Below, in pieces: positions 40,633 through 50,446 of a DNA stretch of 64,000 nucleotides; the first letter of the stretch is position 1; every line of letters begins with the position of its first letter. The position numbers and the translations under genes were made by a program. The stretch is taken from positions 109,396-173,395 of the forward strand of contig NZ_JBEYXW010000011.1 of assembly GCF_040645195.1 (NCBI RefSeq), read 5' to 3'. The stretch is from Prauserella_A sp040645195 (GTDB lineage: Bacteria; Actinomycetota; Actinomycetes; Mycobacteriales; Pseudonocardiaceae). Under the pieces are notes generated by a model. That model saw only the letters and a program-made list of their open reading frames with translations. It made no database searches and was not told where the DNA came from.

Positions 40633-41784
40633 CTATTTCACGCACGGGATGCCGCCACCCGCTATGGCAGGCGGCGCATCGCCGTTGGCGGAAGGAGCTT
40701 GCGGCGCAGGGGGCGCACCTCGACCCAGCAACCGGGCCACCGTGGCGCGCATCCTCGCCGGGTTTACGACGTTGATGCTCTCACCCGCCTGGTCACTGCC
40801 GAAATGCTCGATCGGCAGCGTCACAAAACTGACGTTGCCACTACTAAGGCCGGCCGCCTGCTGCGCGAAGGAGAGCAGATCGAGATTGCCGTCCACCGCG
40901 ATGTTGCGTTGCGCCACCGCCAGTATTCCGTTGAGCTTCGCAGGGTCGGCGAATGCACCACCCTGCTTGAGCTGGTAGCCGAGGGAGGCGATGAAGGCCT
41001 GCTGGCGACGTTCCCGGTCCAGATCCGTGAAGTTCAGCTCCGGGTGGACGTAGTCGCGCCGCTGGCGCACGAACGCCACGGCCTGCGCGGCATCGATCTC
41101 CTGCTGCCCTTTGCGGAAGTTCGCTCCGGAGTAGCTGTCCTGGGTGTCCTCGTTCAGGCAGACCGTGACCGGTTGCACGACCTGGGCGATCTGGAAGAAC
41201 CCGACGAGCGTGACCTCGACGAAATGATCGATCGGGACACCGCCGAGGAACTGGCGCACGGTATCGATTTCCGCTTTGCGTCCGGCCTCCCTGGCCAGCT
41301 GTTCCCGCTGTGCGTGATCCGTCACCCCCTGCGCTGCCAGCTCCCCGGACCGTTGGGCGAAGGCAAGCCCGTAGGCCTGTTTGATCTTGCCCTGGCACTG
41401 TCCGTCCGGGCATCCGGCGAGATCGACGTAGTCGTCGCGCGGAATCGAGATCGAGGTCGCCCTGCCGCCGTGGCCGGGCACGTGGAGCAGCATCAGCACA
41501 TTCGCGTTGTAGCCACCGTTCTGCTCGTCCCCGGCATGCAATGCGTCGTAGATGTTCTGCGGGAGCGGGTCGCCGTTCTCGTCCAGCCGCGAATCCAGGC
41601 CCATGATCAGGATGTTGGTGCCTGCACCCGCGGAGGTGGTCTCGCCCGACAGCGCCTGCGATGTCCGCAGCCCGTTGACCAGGCCTCGATAGGCCGACCA
41701 CCCGTAACCGGTCAACCCCAGCACCAGCACGGCCAGCAGCCCCACGGCGACCTTGACCGCCACCGCGCTTCCCCGGTTCGCCAT
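40633..41784 (-). CDS. LytR-CpsA-Psr (LCP) family cell-wall ligase
   Basis: A 383-residue LCP protein: one N-terminal transmembrane helix (about 9-29), then the extracellular LCP domain with NILIMGLDSR, the Arg/Asp pair in SIPRDDYVDL and RQRRDYVHPELNFTDLDRERRQQ. LCP enzymes join arabinogalactan or teichoic-type polymers from a lipid carrier to peptidoglycan. It lacks the C-terminal LytR_C domain seen in some relatives. ATG 41784 follows GAGG. Ends with a Pro/Ala/Gly-rich tail and a single Cys. Confidence 0.87.
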   Translation of the reverse strand: MANRGSAVAVKVAVGLLAVLVLGLTGYGWSAYRGLVNGLRTSQALSGETTSAGAGTNILIMGLDSRLDENGDPLPQNIYDALHAGDEQNGGYNANVLMLLHVPGHGGRATSISIPRDDYVDLAGCPDGQCQGKIKQAYGLAFAQRSGELAAQGVTDHAQREQLAREAGRKAEIDTVRQFLGGVPIDHFVEVTLVGFFQIAQVVQPVTVCLNEDTQDSYSGANFRKGQQEIDAAQAVAFVRQRRDYVHPELNFTDLDRERRQQAFIASLGYQLKQGGAFADPAKLNGILAVAQRNIAVDGNLDLLSFAQQAAGLSSGNVSFVTLPIEHFGSDQAGESINVVNPARMRATVARLLGRGAPPAPQAPSANGDAPPAIAGGGIPCVK

Positions 41785-41868
41785 CACCACCTCACAAGCG
41801 GCTGCCAGTCCAGCTCAACGCAGGCCCTGTGAAATGAGCGTGATAGCACCCGCTGTACGGCGTCGCCA

Positions 41869-44226
41869 CTACTCGCGCGAGAGCATGGCGGCGGCCTCGC
41901 GTTCCAGGTCGACGTAGGGCTCACCGCTGACGTCGACCGCCACCCGCTTGAGTGTTCCGCCGGTGAACGCCCAGGGGGTGGTGCCGGGGTAGTCGTCGGT
42001 GACCGGGTCTCCGTGATCGCAGCCGATGTTGAGGCCCTCACCGGCGATGCTGAACTTGCCGGGCTGGGTCCGGATCCGGCCTTCGCCGACCTTGCGGTCG
42101 CCGTAGTAGAGGTTGAGCGTGCCGTGGGCGGTGCCGGGCGGGTCCGCACCTTCCCTGTCGAAGGAGGCGGCGAGGATGATGTTCTCGCCGGTCGGCAGCT
42201 CCTCGGTGGCGCTGACTCGCTGCATCTCGCTGCCGAGGAAGTTGTAGACGTAGTGCAGCCGGTTCTCCCTGACGTACAGCGCGTGCCCACCGAATCGGCT
42301 GCCGTGCGCGAACAGCACACCTGCCGCGCTCCGGCCGGGCAGGTCGACGAGAGCGCCGATCGAATAGGAGCGGTTGCGGACGCTCGGCGCAGCCGACTCG
42401 GAAATCCCAGAGCCGCCGGGGCGGTAGGTGTAGCGGTTGCGCGGTGCTGTCATCTGGGGCCGCGGAGTGGTGAGGATCTCGACGGCAGAGCGGTCGTCGA
42501 GCGGGTACGCCTGGTTCAGACCGGCCTCGTGGAACCACAGACCCATGAGCTCGTGAAGCTTGGCGGGTTCCTGTGCCGCGAGGTCGTGGCATTCGGAGCG
42601 GTCCCGGTCGGTGTGGTAGAGCTCCCAGGTGTCCTCGCTGAAGTGGCTCCAGCCGCTGATGGCCGGGTGGGTGGTGACGGCCTTCCAGCCGTCGTGCCAG
42701 ATGCCGCGGGTGCCGAGCATCGAGTAGAACTGCGTGTGCTTGGCGGTCGGGATCATCTTCTCCTCGAAGCTGTACCGCATGCTCACGCCCTGGACGGGGT
42801 GCTGGGTGTAGCCCTTGACGGTCTCGGGTTCCCGGATGCCAAGGCAGTCCAGCAGGGTGGGCACGATGTCGATGGCGTGGTGGTACTGGTCGCGGATCTC
42901 GCCGCTTGCCTTGATCCCGGCTGGCCAGGCGATGACGCAGGGGTCGCAGATGCCACCGTTGAACGAATAGCGCTTCCACATCTTGAACGGCGCGTTGAAT
43001 GCCATCGCCCAGCCGTTCGGGTAGTGGTTGTAGGTCTTGGGGCTGCCGAGGTCGTCCAGCATGCGCACGTTCTCGGCGAGGTCGTCGGGCACACCGTTGG
43101 CGAACTTGTTCTCGTTGACCGAGCCGGTGGGGCCGCCCTCGCCGCTGGCGCCGTTGTCGGAGACCACCACGATAATCGTGTTGTCCAACTGCTCGATCTG
43201 CTCCAGGTAATCCAGCAGGCGGCCGATCTGGCTGTCGCAGTGGGTCAGGAAACCCGCGTAGGTCTCGGCCATGCGAGCGAACAGCTGCTTCTCGTCCTCG
43301 GAAAGGCTGTCCCAGGGAGGGGTGTAGTCCAGCGGCGGGAACGGTTGTCCTTCCGGGCCACGCCGGGTATCGGGAGTCCCGATCGGGTTGATCGGGGGCA
43401 GTTCGGTGTTCGGCGGGAGCAACCCCAGTTCCTTCTGCCGGGCCAGGATCTGCCGGCGCATCTCTTCGTAGCCGGCGTCGAACCGGCCCCGATAGTGTTC
43501 GATCCACTCGCGCGGCACCTGGTGCGGGGCGTGCGCGCAGCCCGGCGCGTAGTACAGGAAGACCGGCCGCTCCGGGGCGACCGCCTTGACGTCGTCGACG
43601 AACTCGAGTGCCTTGTCGGTGATGTCGACGCTGAAGTGGTAGCCCTCCTCGGGACTTTTCGGCTGTTCGACGTTGTGGTTGTCGTGCACCAGGTTCGGGT
43701 ACCACTGGCTGGTCTCCGCGCCGAGGAAGCCGTAGAAGCGCTCGAAGCCGCGGCTGATCGGCCAGTGCCGCTTGCTGGAGGCCAGGTTCATCTCGTCCTC
43801 GGCGCACAGGTGCCACTTTCCGACCATCGCCGTGCTGAAGCCCTGGTCGACGAGCATCTCGGCGAGCGTCGCGCATTCCGACGGGACGTGCCCGTTCGCG
43901 CTGGGGAACCCGATGGCGGCCTCGCTGATGCACGCCATGCCGTTGACGGTGTGATTACGACCCGTGAGCAGACAGGAGCGGGTGGGGGAGCACAGGGCCG
44001 TGGTGTGCCACTGCGCGTACCGAAGACCATTCCCGGCGATCCGGTCGATGTTCGGCGTCTCGATCGGCCCGCCGTAACAGCTCAGGGCGCCGAACCCCAC
44101 GTCGTCGAGCACGATGTAGACCACATTCGGCGTGCCGGGCTTCGCCTTCGGCTGCTCGTACGGACGCCAGTCCGGAACCGAGTCACGGACGTCCAGGTTC
44201 ACGACGCCGTTGAACTGCTTGGCCAT
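41869..44226 (-). CDS. Type I arylsulfatase
   Basis: A 785-residue alkaline-phosphatase-fold sulfatase. The signature LCSPTRSCLLTGRN sets Cys79 as the residue to be turned to formylglycine by an FGE enzyme. Metal ligands are in VLDDVGFG and VVSDNGASGEGG. ATG 44226 has GGAGG 5 bases before it. No signal peptide, so probably cytoplasmic, as in the Pseudomonas AtsA type. The C-terminal 230 residues add a beta-rich domain (GVLFAHGSRFGGHALYV). Depends on an FGE; the neighbour that would supply it is broken. Confidence 0.88.
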   Translation of the reverse strand: MAKQFNGVVNLDVRDSVPDWRPYEQPKAKPGTPNVVYIVLDDVGFGALSCYGGPIETPNIDRIAGNGLRYAQWHTTALCSPTRSCLLTGRNHTVNGMACISEAAIGFPSANGHVPSECATLAEMLVDQGFSTAMVGKWHLCAEDEMNLASSKRHWPISRGFERFYGFLGAETSQWYPNLVHDNHNVEQPKSPEEGYHFSVDITDKALEFVDDVKAVAPERPVFLYYAPGCAHAPHQVPREWIEHYRGRFDAGYEEMRRQILARQKELGLLPPNTELPPINPIGTPDTRRGPEGQPFPPLDYTPPWDSLSEDEKQLFARMAETYAGFLTHCDSQIGRLLDYLEQIEQLDNTIIVVVSDNGASGEGGPTGSVNENKFANGVPDDLAENVRMLDDLGSPKTYNHYPNGWAMAFNAPFKMWKRYSFNGGICDPCVIAWPAGIKASGEIRDQYHHAIDIVPTLLDCLGIREPETVKGYTQHPVQGVSMRYSFEEKMIPTAKHTQFYSMLGTRGIWHDGWKAVTTHPAISGWSHFSEDTWELYHTDRDRSECHDLAAQEPAKLHELMGLWFHEAGLNQAYPLDDRSAVEILTTPRPQMTAPRNRYTYRPGGSGISESAAPSVRNRSYSIGALVDLPGRSAAGVLFAHGSRFGGHALYVRENRLHYVYNFLGSEMQRVSATEELPTGENIILAASFDREGADPPGTAHGTLNLYYGDRKVGEGRIRTQPGKFSIAGEGLNIGCDHGDPVTDDYPGTTPWAFTGGTLKRVAVDVSGEPYVDLEREAAAMLSRE

Positions 44227-44330
44227 TGCATCCTCCACACAGGTCCTTCGTCACATGTCAGCCCGACTTCCCACGCTCGCCGGCCGTGCCGCCCGGCGCA
44301 TCACCCAAGCCGAGCGATACGCGCCGTTTC
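44217..44330. repeat. Duplicated sulfatase leader, copy A
   Basis: The 5' end and leader of the sulfatase gene (44217 to about 44330). It aligns without large gaps, at roughly 75-80% identity by eye, with 46153-46262. Shared blocks include GCATCCTCCACACAG and TCACCCAAGCCG. The two copies flank the antiporter gene as direct repeats. Confidence 0.75.
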
Positions 44331-46071
44331 AGCTCGGACCCAGGAGGACGAGGGTGTCACCCGGTCGGGGGTCCGGGGCGCCGGAAGTAGTTGCCGGGAT
44401 CAGCGTTCCTTCGGCGTTGACCAGGAACAACAGGTCGGCGGATGGGGGGACCCCGCCGTCAGATGATCTGGTGCTGATGTGGGCGCCGCTCGTGTAGCGG
44501 GCGGACAGGGCCGGGTGGGTGAGGGTCGGGCCGAAGAGCGTTTCGCCGATGGCGTAAGAGCCCACGCCGCCCTGGCTGGGAGCTAGCCGATAGACCGTTG
44601 TGTTGGAGCTGCCCGCGAGGCTGATGGCGGCCAGCGCGTTGTAGTGATCTTCGTCGGTGAGCAGGAGAACTGCGGTGATGCCTTCCAGCTCGGCGCCCTG
44701 GCCAACGGCCGAGGCGAGCAGTTCGCCGGGGGCCAGTTGGAGGGCTGCTTGCTTGATCTGGGCGCGCTGGTCGTCGGAGGGGGCCCACATGAGGACGTCC
44801 AGGCCGGCGGCGCGGAAGGCGCGAGCCAGGTCGATGACCCACGGGTCGCTGCCGACCAGCAGCGGGCTGCTGCGGGCGGGGCGGGTGACGCCGAGCCGCC
44901 TGGCCACCGGGACCGCGGTCAGGCCGTAGAGGGCCACGGTGGTGACGATGACCAGGAAGGAGACGGGCAGGATCCTGGACGCGCCGCCGACGTGGTTCGC
45001 GGCCAGCTGGGTCCCGAAGGTCGAGGCGGTGGCCGCGGCCACGATGCCGCGCGGCGCCATCCAGCCGATGAACGCACGTTCGCCCCTGGTCAGCTCTGTC
45101 CGGAAGGTGGCAAGGAAGGCCACCAGCGGGCGGATCACCAGCACCAGGACGGCCACGAGCCCGAATGTGGGCAGCACGAGGTGCTGCAGCGACTGGGGAG
45201 TGACGGTGGCCGAGATCGACACGAAAAGGACCCCGATGATCAGCTGCACCAGGGTCTCGAAGAACGGCCGCCGGGCAGGGACATCGAAGCCGCGCATGTT
45301 CGCGACCGCGAGCCCCATCAGAAGCGCGGCGATGAGCCCGGTGTCGTCGCGGACGATGTCGCAGACGGCCGCCACCCCCACCACGCACCCAAGCTGGGCC
45401 ATGGTGCTGAGCACGTCGTCCAGATCAAGCTTGCACAGGCAGAACCACAGCACCGCGACCCCGGCCGCCGCGCCGACCGCGCCGATGCCGATGGACAGCA
45501 GGAACAGCCCCACCGGGTGGCTGATCCCGCCGTGGGTGCTCGCCAGCACGGTCTCGAACACCACCGCACCCAAGATGGCGCCGACCGGGTCGATCAGCGA
45601 ACCCTCCCAGGACAGTATTCGCTGCAGGCGGCCAGCCGGCCGAACGAATCGCAGCAGCGGGCCCACCACCGTCGGCCCGGACACCACCAGGACCGCGCCG
45701 GTCATCAACGCCGCCCCGGTCGACATACCCAGCAGCGGGCCGGCCAACGCCGCGGCGGACGCCATCGTGATCGGCACCCCCCAGATCACGAGGCGGGGTA
45801 CCACGCGGCGGGCACGCCCGCGGATCTTGCCCCACTCCAGCGACAGGCCGGAGTCATAGAGGATCACCGCCACCGCGAGCGAGACCAGCGGCTGGTACGC
45901 CGCCCCCCACAGGCGTTCCGGATTGACGTCGGCCGTCAGCGCGCCCGCCGTGAAGCCCACCGGCAGCAAGATGATCAGTGCCGGGATACGCAGGCGGCTG
46001 GCGAGCACTTGCGAGCCCACCGCGAGAACCACGATCAGGCCCAGCCCGAACAGGACCTCGTTGGTGCTCAT
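44329..46071 (-). CDS. Cation:proton antiporter with TrkA-like tail
   Basis: A 580-residue CPA-family transporter: about 12 hydrophobic helices to residue 390 (signature SWEGSLIDPVGAILG with the Asp typical of CPA1 exchangers; DTGLIAALLMGLAVAN), then a cytosolic nucleotide-binding-like domain (SSPLLVGSDPWVIDLARAF) and a small TrkA-C-like end (GDTLVLLGPS). Expels Na+ or K+ for protons, gated by the tail. Lies between two copies of the sulfatase leader, pointing the same way as the sulfatase. Confidence 0.85.
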   Translation of the reverse strand: MSTNEVLFGLGLIVVLAVGSQVLASRLRIPALIILLPVGFTAGALTADVNPERLWGAAYQPLVSLAVAVILYDSGLSLEWGKIRGRARRVVPRLVIWGVPITMASAAALAGPLLGMSTGAALMTGAVLVVSGPTVVGPLLRFVRPAGRLQRILSWEGSLIDPVGAILGAVVFETVLASTHGGISHPVGLFLLSIGIGAVGAAAGVAVLWFCLCKLDLDDVLSTMAQLGCVVGVAAVCDIVRDDTGLIAALLMGLAVANMRGFDVPARRPFFETLVQLIIGVLFVSISATVTPQSLQHLVLPTFGLVAVLVLVIRPLVAFLATFRTELTRGERAFIGWMAPRGIVAAATASTFGTQLAANHVGGASRILPVSFLVIVTTVALYGLTAVPVARRLGVTRPARSSPLLVGSDPWVIDLARAFRAAGLDVLMWAPSDDQRAQIKQAALQLAPGELLASAVGQGAELEGITAVLLLTDEDHYNALAAISLAGSSNTTVYRLAPSQGGVGSYAIGETLFGPTLTHPALSARYTSGAHISTRSSDGGVPPSADLLFLVNAEGTLIPATTSGAPDPRPGDTLVLLGPS

Positions 46072-46152
46072 CGCCTACCTCTTCTTCAGCTAGCCCTCGT
46101 CTGCCCCATCAGAACGGCGACGCCGCGTCGCTGCTGCCGCCCGGGCACGGCC

Positions 46153-46262
46153 TTGGCCATGGCATCCTCCACACAGCTGCCTGGTCACACAGTCAGCCAG
46201 CTTCCAACCTCGCCGGGGGTGCCGCTGGACACTTCACCCAAGCCGGGCGATATCCGCCGGGT
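46153..46262. repeat. Duplicated sulfatase leader, copy B
   Basis: Second copy of the sulfatase leader. On the minus strand it even retains GGATGCC-ATGGCCAAG, equal to the sulfatase start MAK, but that frame stops after about 25 codons in the stretch before the antiporter. It is the old 5' end of the sulfatase, now cut off from the gene, and it still faces the FGE remnant. Confidence 0.72.
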
Positions 46263-46276
46263 GAAGGCCGGGGACT

Positions 46277-47129
46277 ATGACCGAGGCAAGAAGGCCGGCG
46301 AATAGGGCCGAAGACATGGCAGAGGACAGGTTTGCCCAACTGGGAGTCGTGCCGCTGGAAGGCGGGTGGTTCGCCATGGGCAGCGACGACGCCGTGGCCT
46401 ACCCCGCGGACGGCGAGGGTCCGTGCGGCGCGTCCGCGTCAGCCCGTTCGCCATCGATCCGCACTGCGTGACCAACGCCCGGTTCCGCGCGTTCGCCGAG
46501 GCCGCCGGGTACCTCACCGACGCCGAGCGGTACGGAGCCTCATTCGTCTTCGGAGGGCTCCTGCCCCTGGGGCCGACTGGCGGCACCCCGAGGGTCCGGG
46601 GTCGGACCTGGCGGGGCGCGAGGATCACCCCGCGGTGCATGTCTCGTGGAACGATGCCACCGCGTACTGCGCCTGGGCCGGACGACGCCTGCCAACAGAG
46701 GCCGAGTGGGAGTACGCCGCACGCGGCGGGCTGACAGGCCGGCACTGCCCCTGGGGCCGCGAACTGCGCCCCGGCGGCCGACACCGGATGAACGTGTGGA
46801 ACGGCAAGTTCCCCACCTGCAACACCATGGAGGACGGCTACCTCGCTACCTGCCCGGTGGACGCCTTCGCACCCAACGGCTATGGCCTGTACAACATGAC
46901 CGGTAACGTCTGGGAGTGGACCGCCGCCTGGTTCCACCCCACGTGGCACGTCACCGGACCCCGCGAGAACCCCAGTGGTCCGCCGACCGGCACCGCCCGT
47001 GCGCTGCGCGGCGGCTCGTACCTCTGCCACGCCTCCTACTGTCGCCGCTACCGCGTATCCGCCAGGATGCCCAACACCCCGGAAACCTCCACCGGGAACA
47101 TCGGTTTCCGGTGCGCCGGCCGAACCTGA
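46277..47129 (+). pseudogene. Formylglycine-generating enzyme, twice frameshifted
   Basis: FGE/SUMF1-type sulfatase activator read in three frames. Frame 1 gives the start (VPLEGGWFAMGSDDAVAYPADGEG) to about 46420; one lost base there shifts to a second frame (VRVSPFAIDPHCVTNARFRAF, up to about 46560); a further deletion that also removes a dozen or so residues shifts to a third (ADWRHPEGPGSDL to GFRCAGRT, 47129). The active-site cysteines survive in SYLCHASYCRRYR. The start is at 46277 or 46316. Its product is needed to activate Cys79 of the sulfatase near by, so that enzyme depends on another FGE in the genome, or is idle. Confidence 0.85.
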
Positions 47130-47149
47130 CGGACTACGGCTGGGGCGCG

Positions 47150-50100
47150 CTAACCGACTCCGGTGCGCGCAGCGGGGATTCCAGCGTCCTGTGTGGACGT
47201 CCCGCTGGACGTTTCCAGCAGGGCAGGATCAGCCTCTACCGTTCCCAGCTGCCTCAACAGATCCCCGGCTCGATGCCACTGTTCCTGTGCCGCTTCCGTT
47301 TCCCGCCTGCGCTGGTGAACATCGCCGAGGCCGTTGTGCGCACGCGCCTCCAAGTACCGTTCCTTCCGTGCTGTGGCCAATGTGATCGCCTGTTGGAGAA
47401 ACTCGGCCGCCCCGTCGAGATTCCCAGCGTCGCGATGGGCGATGCCGAGGTCGATGAGCACCTCGGTTTCGGTAATCGCCACGGCCCTGACCGTCTCGAC
47501 CAACCGCCGTGCGGCTTCCAGGTGGGCGAGCGCCTGGTCCAGTCGGCCGAGCGAGCGGTAGACACAGCCGAGCCGGTGACGCGCATACACCTCGACCGGT
47601 CGGGCCTCGTCCTCCCTGGCCAGGTGCAACGCGCGTTCGAGGTGGGTGACGGCCTCGCTGTAGCGACCGAGTAGCCGGTAGGTTTCCCCGGTGTTGGCCA
47701 GCAGCTGGCTGTCGGTGCTTCCGTCGCTCAGCCGCGTTGCCAGTGCGAGGGCCTGCCCGTAGTGGTCGACCGCCTCCTGCGAGCGGCCCTGCCTGGCGAG
47801 GAAGGTCCCGGACGCAGTCCACATGATGCTTTCCTGGGCTGGATCGAACCCCGCGCACAGCTGGCGGACCTCGACGGCGCATTCCAGCGCCTGCTGGTAC
47901 TGACCCGTGCGGGAGTACAGAGTGCCCAGCGTGGTCAGCATGTCCGTCTCCAGCATGCGGTTCCTGGTCTGCTGCTGGAGTTGGAGCGCGCGACGGAGGT
48001 GATCTTCAGCTTCCTCGTTGCGTCCCTCATTGAGGTGGGCGCGGCCGAGGTAGAGCCGCATCACGGCCTCCCCGATGGGGTCGCTCGCGCCGAGCACCGC
48101 CTCCAGTGAGGCCTCATAGGTTTGCGCCCAGTCGTAGGTGTAGCCGCGCACGTTGAGGTAGCGGCCGATGGTGAAGGCGAGCTGCCAGGCGTGGGTCGCC
48201 CAGCCGTCCCTCGCGGCGAGCGTCACCGCGGCCGCGAGGTTGCCGCGTTCGGTCTCCAGCCAGCTGCGCGCGTCGTGGCGTGTCTCGAATCGGGGGCCGT
48301 GTTCGGGCGGCGTGCCGGTCAGCTTGGGAATCCAACGTCGCTCGTGGGCGAGGTTCACCGCCCGCGCAGCGGTGTGCAGGAAGTAGTCGAGCAGCCTTCC
48401 GACGGCGGAGCGCCGCTCGGCCGCTGGCTCCGCCTCGCCTGCGATCCAGCGGGCGTACTCGCCGAGCAGGTCGTGGAGCCGGTAGCGAGTGACGCCGTCC
48501 ATCGTGACCAGATGCTCGTCAACGAGGCGGTCGAGCAGGCGCCGGGCCTCCGCCGGTGCGCATCCGCCGAGCGTCGCGGCGGTGTCGGTGGTGATGTCCC
48601 CGCCGGGGTGCAATGCGAGAAGCCGGAACATCCGCCGTTCGCGCGAGTGGAGTGCGCGATAGGAGAGGTCGAACACCGCGCGCAGCTGCCGGTTGCCCGC
48701 GACCAGTTCGTCCAGCCGGTCGCCTGCCGTGGCGAGGCGGTCCGCCAGGTCCGCCAACTGCCAGCTCGATCGCGACTGCAGGCGCCGCGCGGCGAGCGCG
48801 ACTGCGAGTGGTAGCCGGCCGCACAGCTCGACCACCCTGCGGGCCGCCGCGGGGTCCGCCATGACCCGCTCCTCACCGATCACCGCGGCCAGCAGTTCGT
48901 AGGCGTCGGTGGGGGAGAACACGTCCAGCGGCAGGGTGTGCGCGCCGTCGAGGGCGAGCGCCCGCCTGCTGGTGATCAGGACGAGGTTGGCGCTTCCGGC
49001 GGGCAGCAGTGGTTGGACCTGTTCCTCGGAGGCCGCGTTGTCGAGCAGCACCAGGGTGCGCTTGTCGGCCAGCCGATCGCGGTACAGCGCGGCGCGATCC
49101 TCGATGTTCGCCGGGATGTGCTCGCTCGGCACGCCGAGCATGCGCAGGAACGAAGCGAGGACAGTCGCGGGGTCGGCGGGTGGCTGGTCGGCGTGCCCGC
49201 GCAAATCCACGTACAGCTGATCGTCACCGTAGTGTCCCGAGGCCACGAGAAGGTGTGCCAGGTGCACGGCGAGCCTGGTCTTGCCCACCCCGCCCATGCC
49301 CTGGATCGTGCCGACCGCCACGGCGGTGCTGCCCTCGGTGGCCGCGAGCCGGTCGCTGAGGATCCGTAGCTCCCTGGCTCTTCCGGTGAAGTCGGCGATG
49401 TCGGGTGGCAGCTGCTGATGTGCGGTGACCGGTGCGAACCTGGTCCTCGGCACCTCCTGACGCAGCACGCGCTGGTGCGCGCTGGTCAGCTCGGGGCCGG
49501 GATCCGCGCCCAGCTCCTCCGACAACCGCCTGCGCAAGCTGTCGAACGTGGCGAGTGCGGCGGCCTGCTGCCCGGTGCCTGCGAGCGCGATCATGAGCGC
49601 CGCATGCGCGGCCTCGTGCAACGGCTCGCCCTCCGCGACGCGCTGCAACAGGGGCAGCACCTCGTCGTGATGGGCGAGGTCGGCCGCAACGGCCGCGTAC
49701 TCCACCACAACGGCACTCCACTGCCTGTTCAGCGCCGCCACGACTGGATGCGTGTGCAGTGCCGCCAGACCGGCGAGTGGCTCTCCGCGCCACAGGGCCA
49801 GTGCCTGTCCGAACAGGACGGACGAGTGGTCGAGGTCGCCGTTGGCGCGCGCGTGGCGTGCGTGCGTGACGAGCCTGCGGAAGACCAACAGGTCCAGCTG
49901 CTCGGTGGCCAGGGTCAGCTGGTAGCCGCCGCGAGTAGCAGTCAGCACGGGCGCCTGTTTGGCGTCGCCCTTGGTGGGCTGCAACCGGCGCCGCAGCCGC
50001 GACATGCGGGACTGCAGCGAGTCCACGGCAGTGGGAGGCGGTCGCGTGCCCCACGTGACCTCGACGAAGGTGTCCTTGCTGACCGGCGCGTTCGGGGACA

Positions 50101-50446
50101 GAGCCAGCAGACCCAGCAGTACCCGCTGGGTCTCCGAGCCGACGTCGACCAGGGCGCCGTCGACGACCACGCGCAGTGGCCCGAGGACCTCGAGCCGGAC
50201 GCCGGGCGCGTCGATGTCACGCTGGGTTCCGGCCTGAATCAGCTCCTCGGTCTCGAAGCGGGAGAGGCCGAGAGCGATGGCCAGTTTTCGCAGCGTGCTC
50301 GTTCGCGGTCGGGTAACCCGGCCCTGCTCGATATCACGCAGGCCGGCCACGCTCATACCCGCGAGATCGGCGACTTCCTGCTGGGTGAGGCCCGCGCGTC
50401 GGCGCAGTCCGCGAATCAGCCCCTCGACAGCCTTCGATGTGCCCAA
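47150..50446 (-). CDS. AfsR/SARP-type regulator with N-terminal XRE domain
   Basis: A 1098-residue STAND regulator: XRE helix-turn-helix (about 8-65), OmpR-like winged helix (about 84-165), bacterial transcriptional activator domain (about 172-315), NB-ARC ATPase with P-loop GMGGVGKT and LVLLDNAAS (about 345-640) and a long TPR array (about 770-1080). Most AfsR proteins lack the extra XRE domain. Such proteins activate secondary metabolism or development through ATP-driven oligomers. The start appears to be TTG 50446, overlapping the sigma-factor stop by 31 bases, so the two are co-translated. Confidence 0.88.
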   Translation of the reverse strand: MGTSKAVEGLIRGLRRRAGLTQQEVADLAGMSVAGLRDIEQGRVTRPRTSTLRKLAIALGLSRFETEELIQAGTQRDIDAPGVRLEVLGPLRVVVDGALVDVGSETQRVLLGLLALSPNAPVSKDTFVEVTWGTRPPPTAVDSLQSRMSRLRRRLQPTKGDAKQAPVLTATRGGYQLTLATEQLDLLVFRRLVTHARHARANGDLDHSSVLFGQALALWRGEPLAGLAALHTHPVVAALNRQWSAVVVEYAAVAADLAHHDEVLPLLQRVAEGEPLHEAAHAALMIALAGTGQQAAALATFDSLRRRLSEELGADPGPELTSAHQRVLRQEVPRTRFAPVTAHQQLPPDIADFTGRARELRILSDRLAATEGSTAVAVGTIQGMGGVGKTRLAVHLAHLLVASGHYGDDQLYVDLRGHADQPPADPATVLASFLRMLGVPSEHIPANIEDRAALYRDRLADKRTLVLLDNAASEEQVQPLLPAGSANLVLITSRRALALDGAHTLPLDVFSPTDAYELLAAVIGEERVMADPAAARRVVELCGRLPLAVALAARRLQSRSSWQLADLADRLATAGDRLDELVAGNRQLRAVFDLSYRALHSRERRMFRLLALHPGGDITTDTAATLGGCAPAEARRLLDRLVDEHLVTMDGVTRYRLHDLLGEYARWIAGEAEPAAERRSAVGRLLDYFLHTAARAVNLAHERRWIPKLTGTPPEHGPRFETRHDARSWLETERGNLAAAVTLAARDGWATHAWQLAFTIGRYLNVRGYTYDWAQTYEASLEAVLGASDPIGEAVMRLYLGRAHLNEGRNEEAEDHLRRALQLQQQTRNRMLETDMLTTLGTLYSRTGQYQQALECAVEVRQLCAGFDPAQESIMWTASGTFLARQGRSQEAVDHYGQALALATRLSDGSTDSQLLANTGETYRLLGRYSEAVTHLERALHLAREDEARPVEVYARHRLGCVYRSLGRLDQALAHLEAARRLVETVRAVAITETEVLIDLGIAHRDAGNLDGAAEFLQQAITLATARKERYLEARAHNGLGDVHQRRRETEAAQEQWHRAGDLLRQLGTVEADPALLETSSGTSTQDAGIPAARTGVG

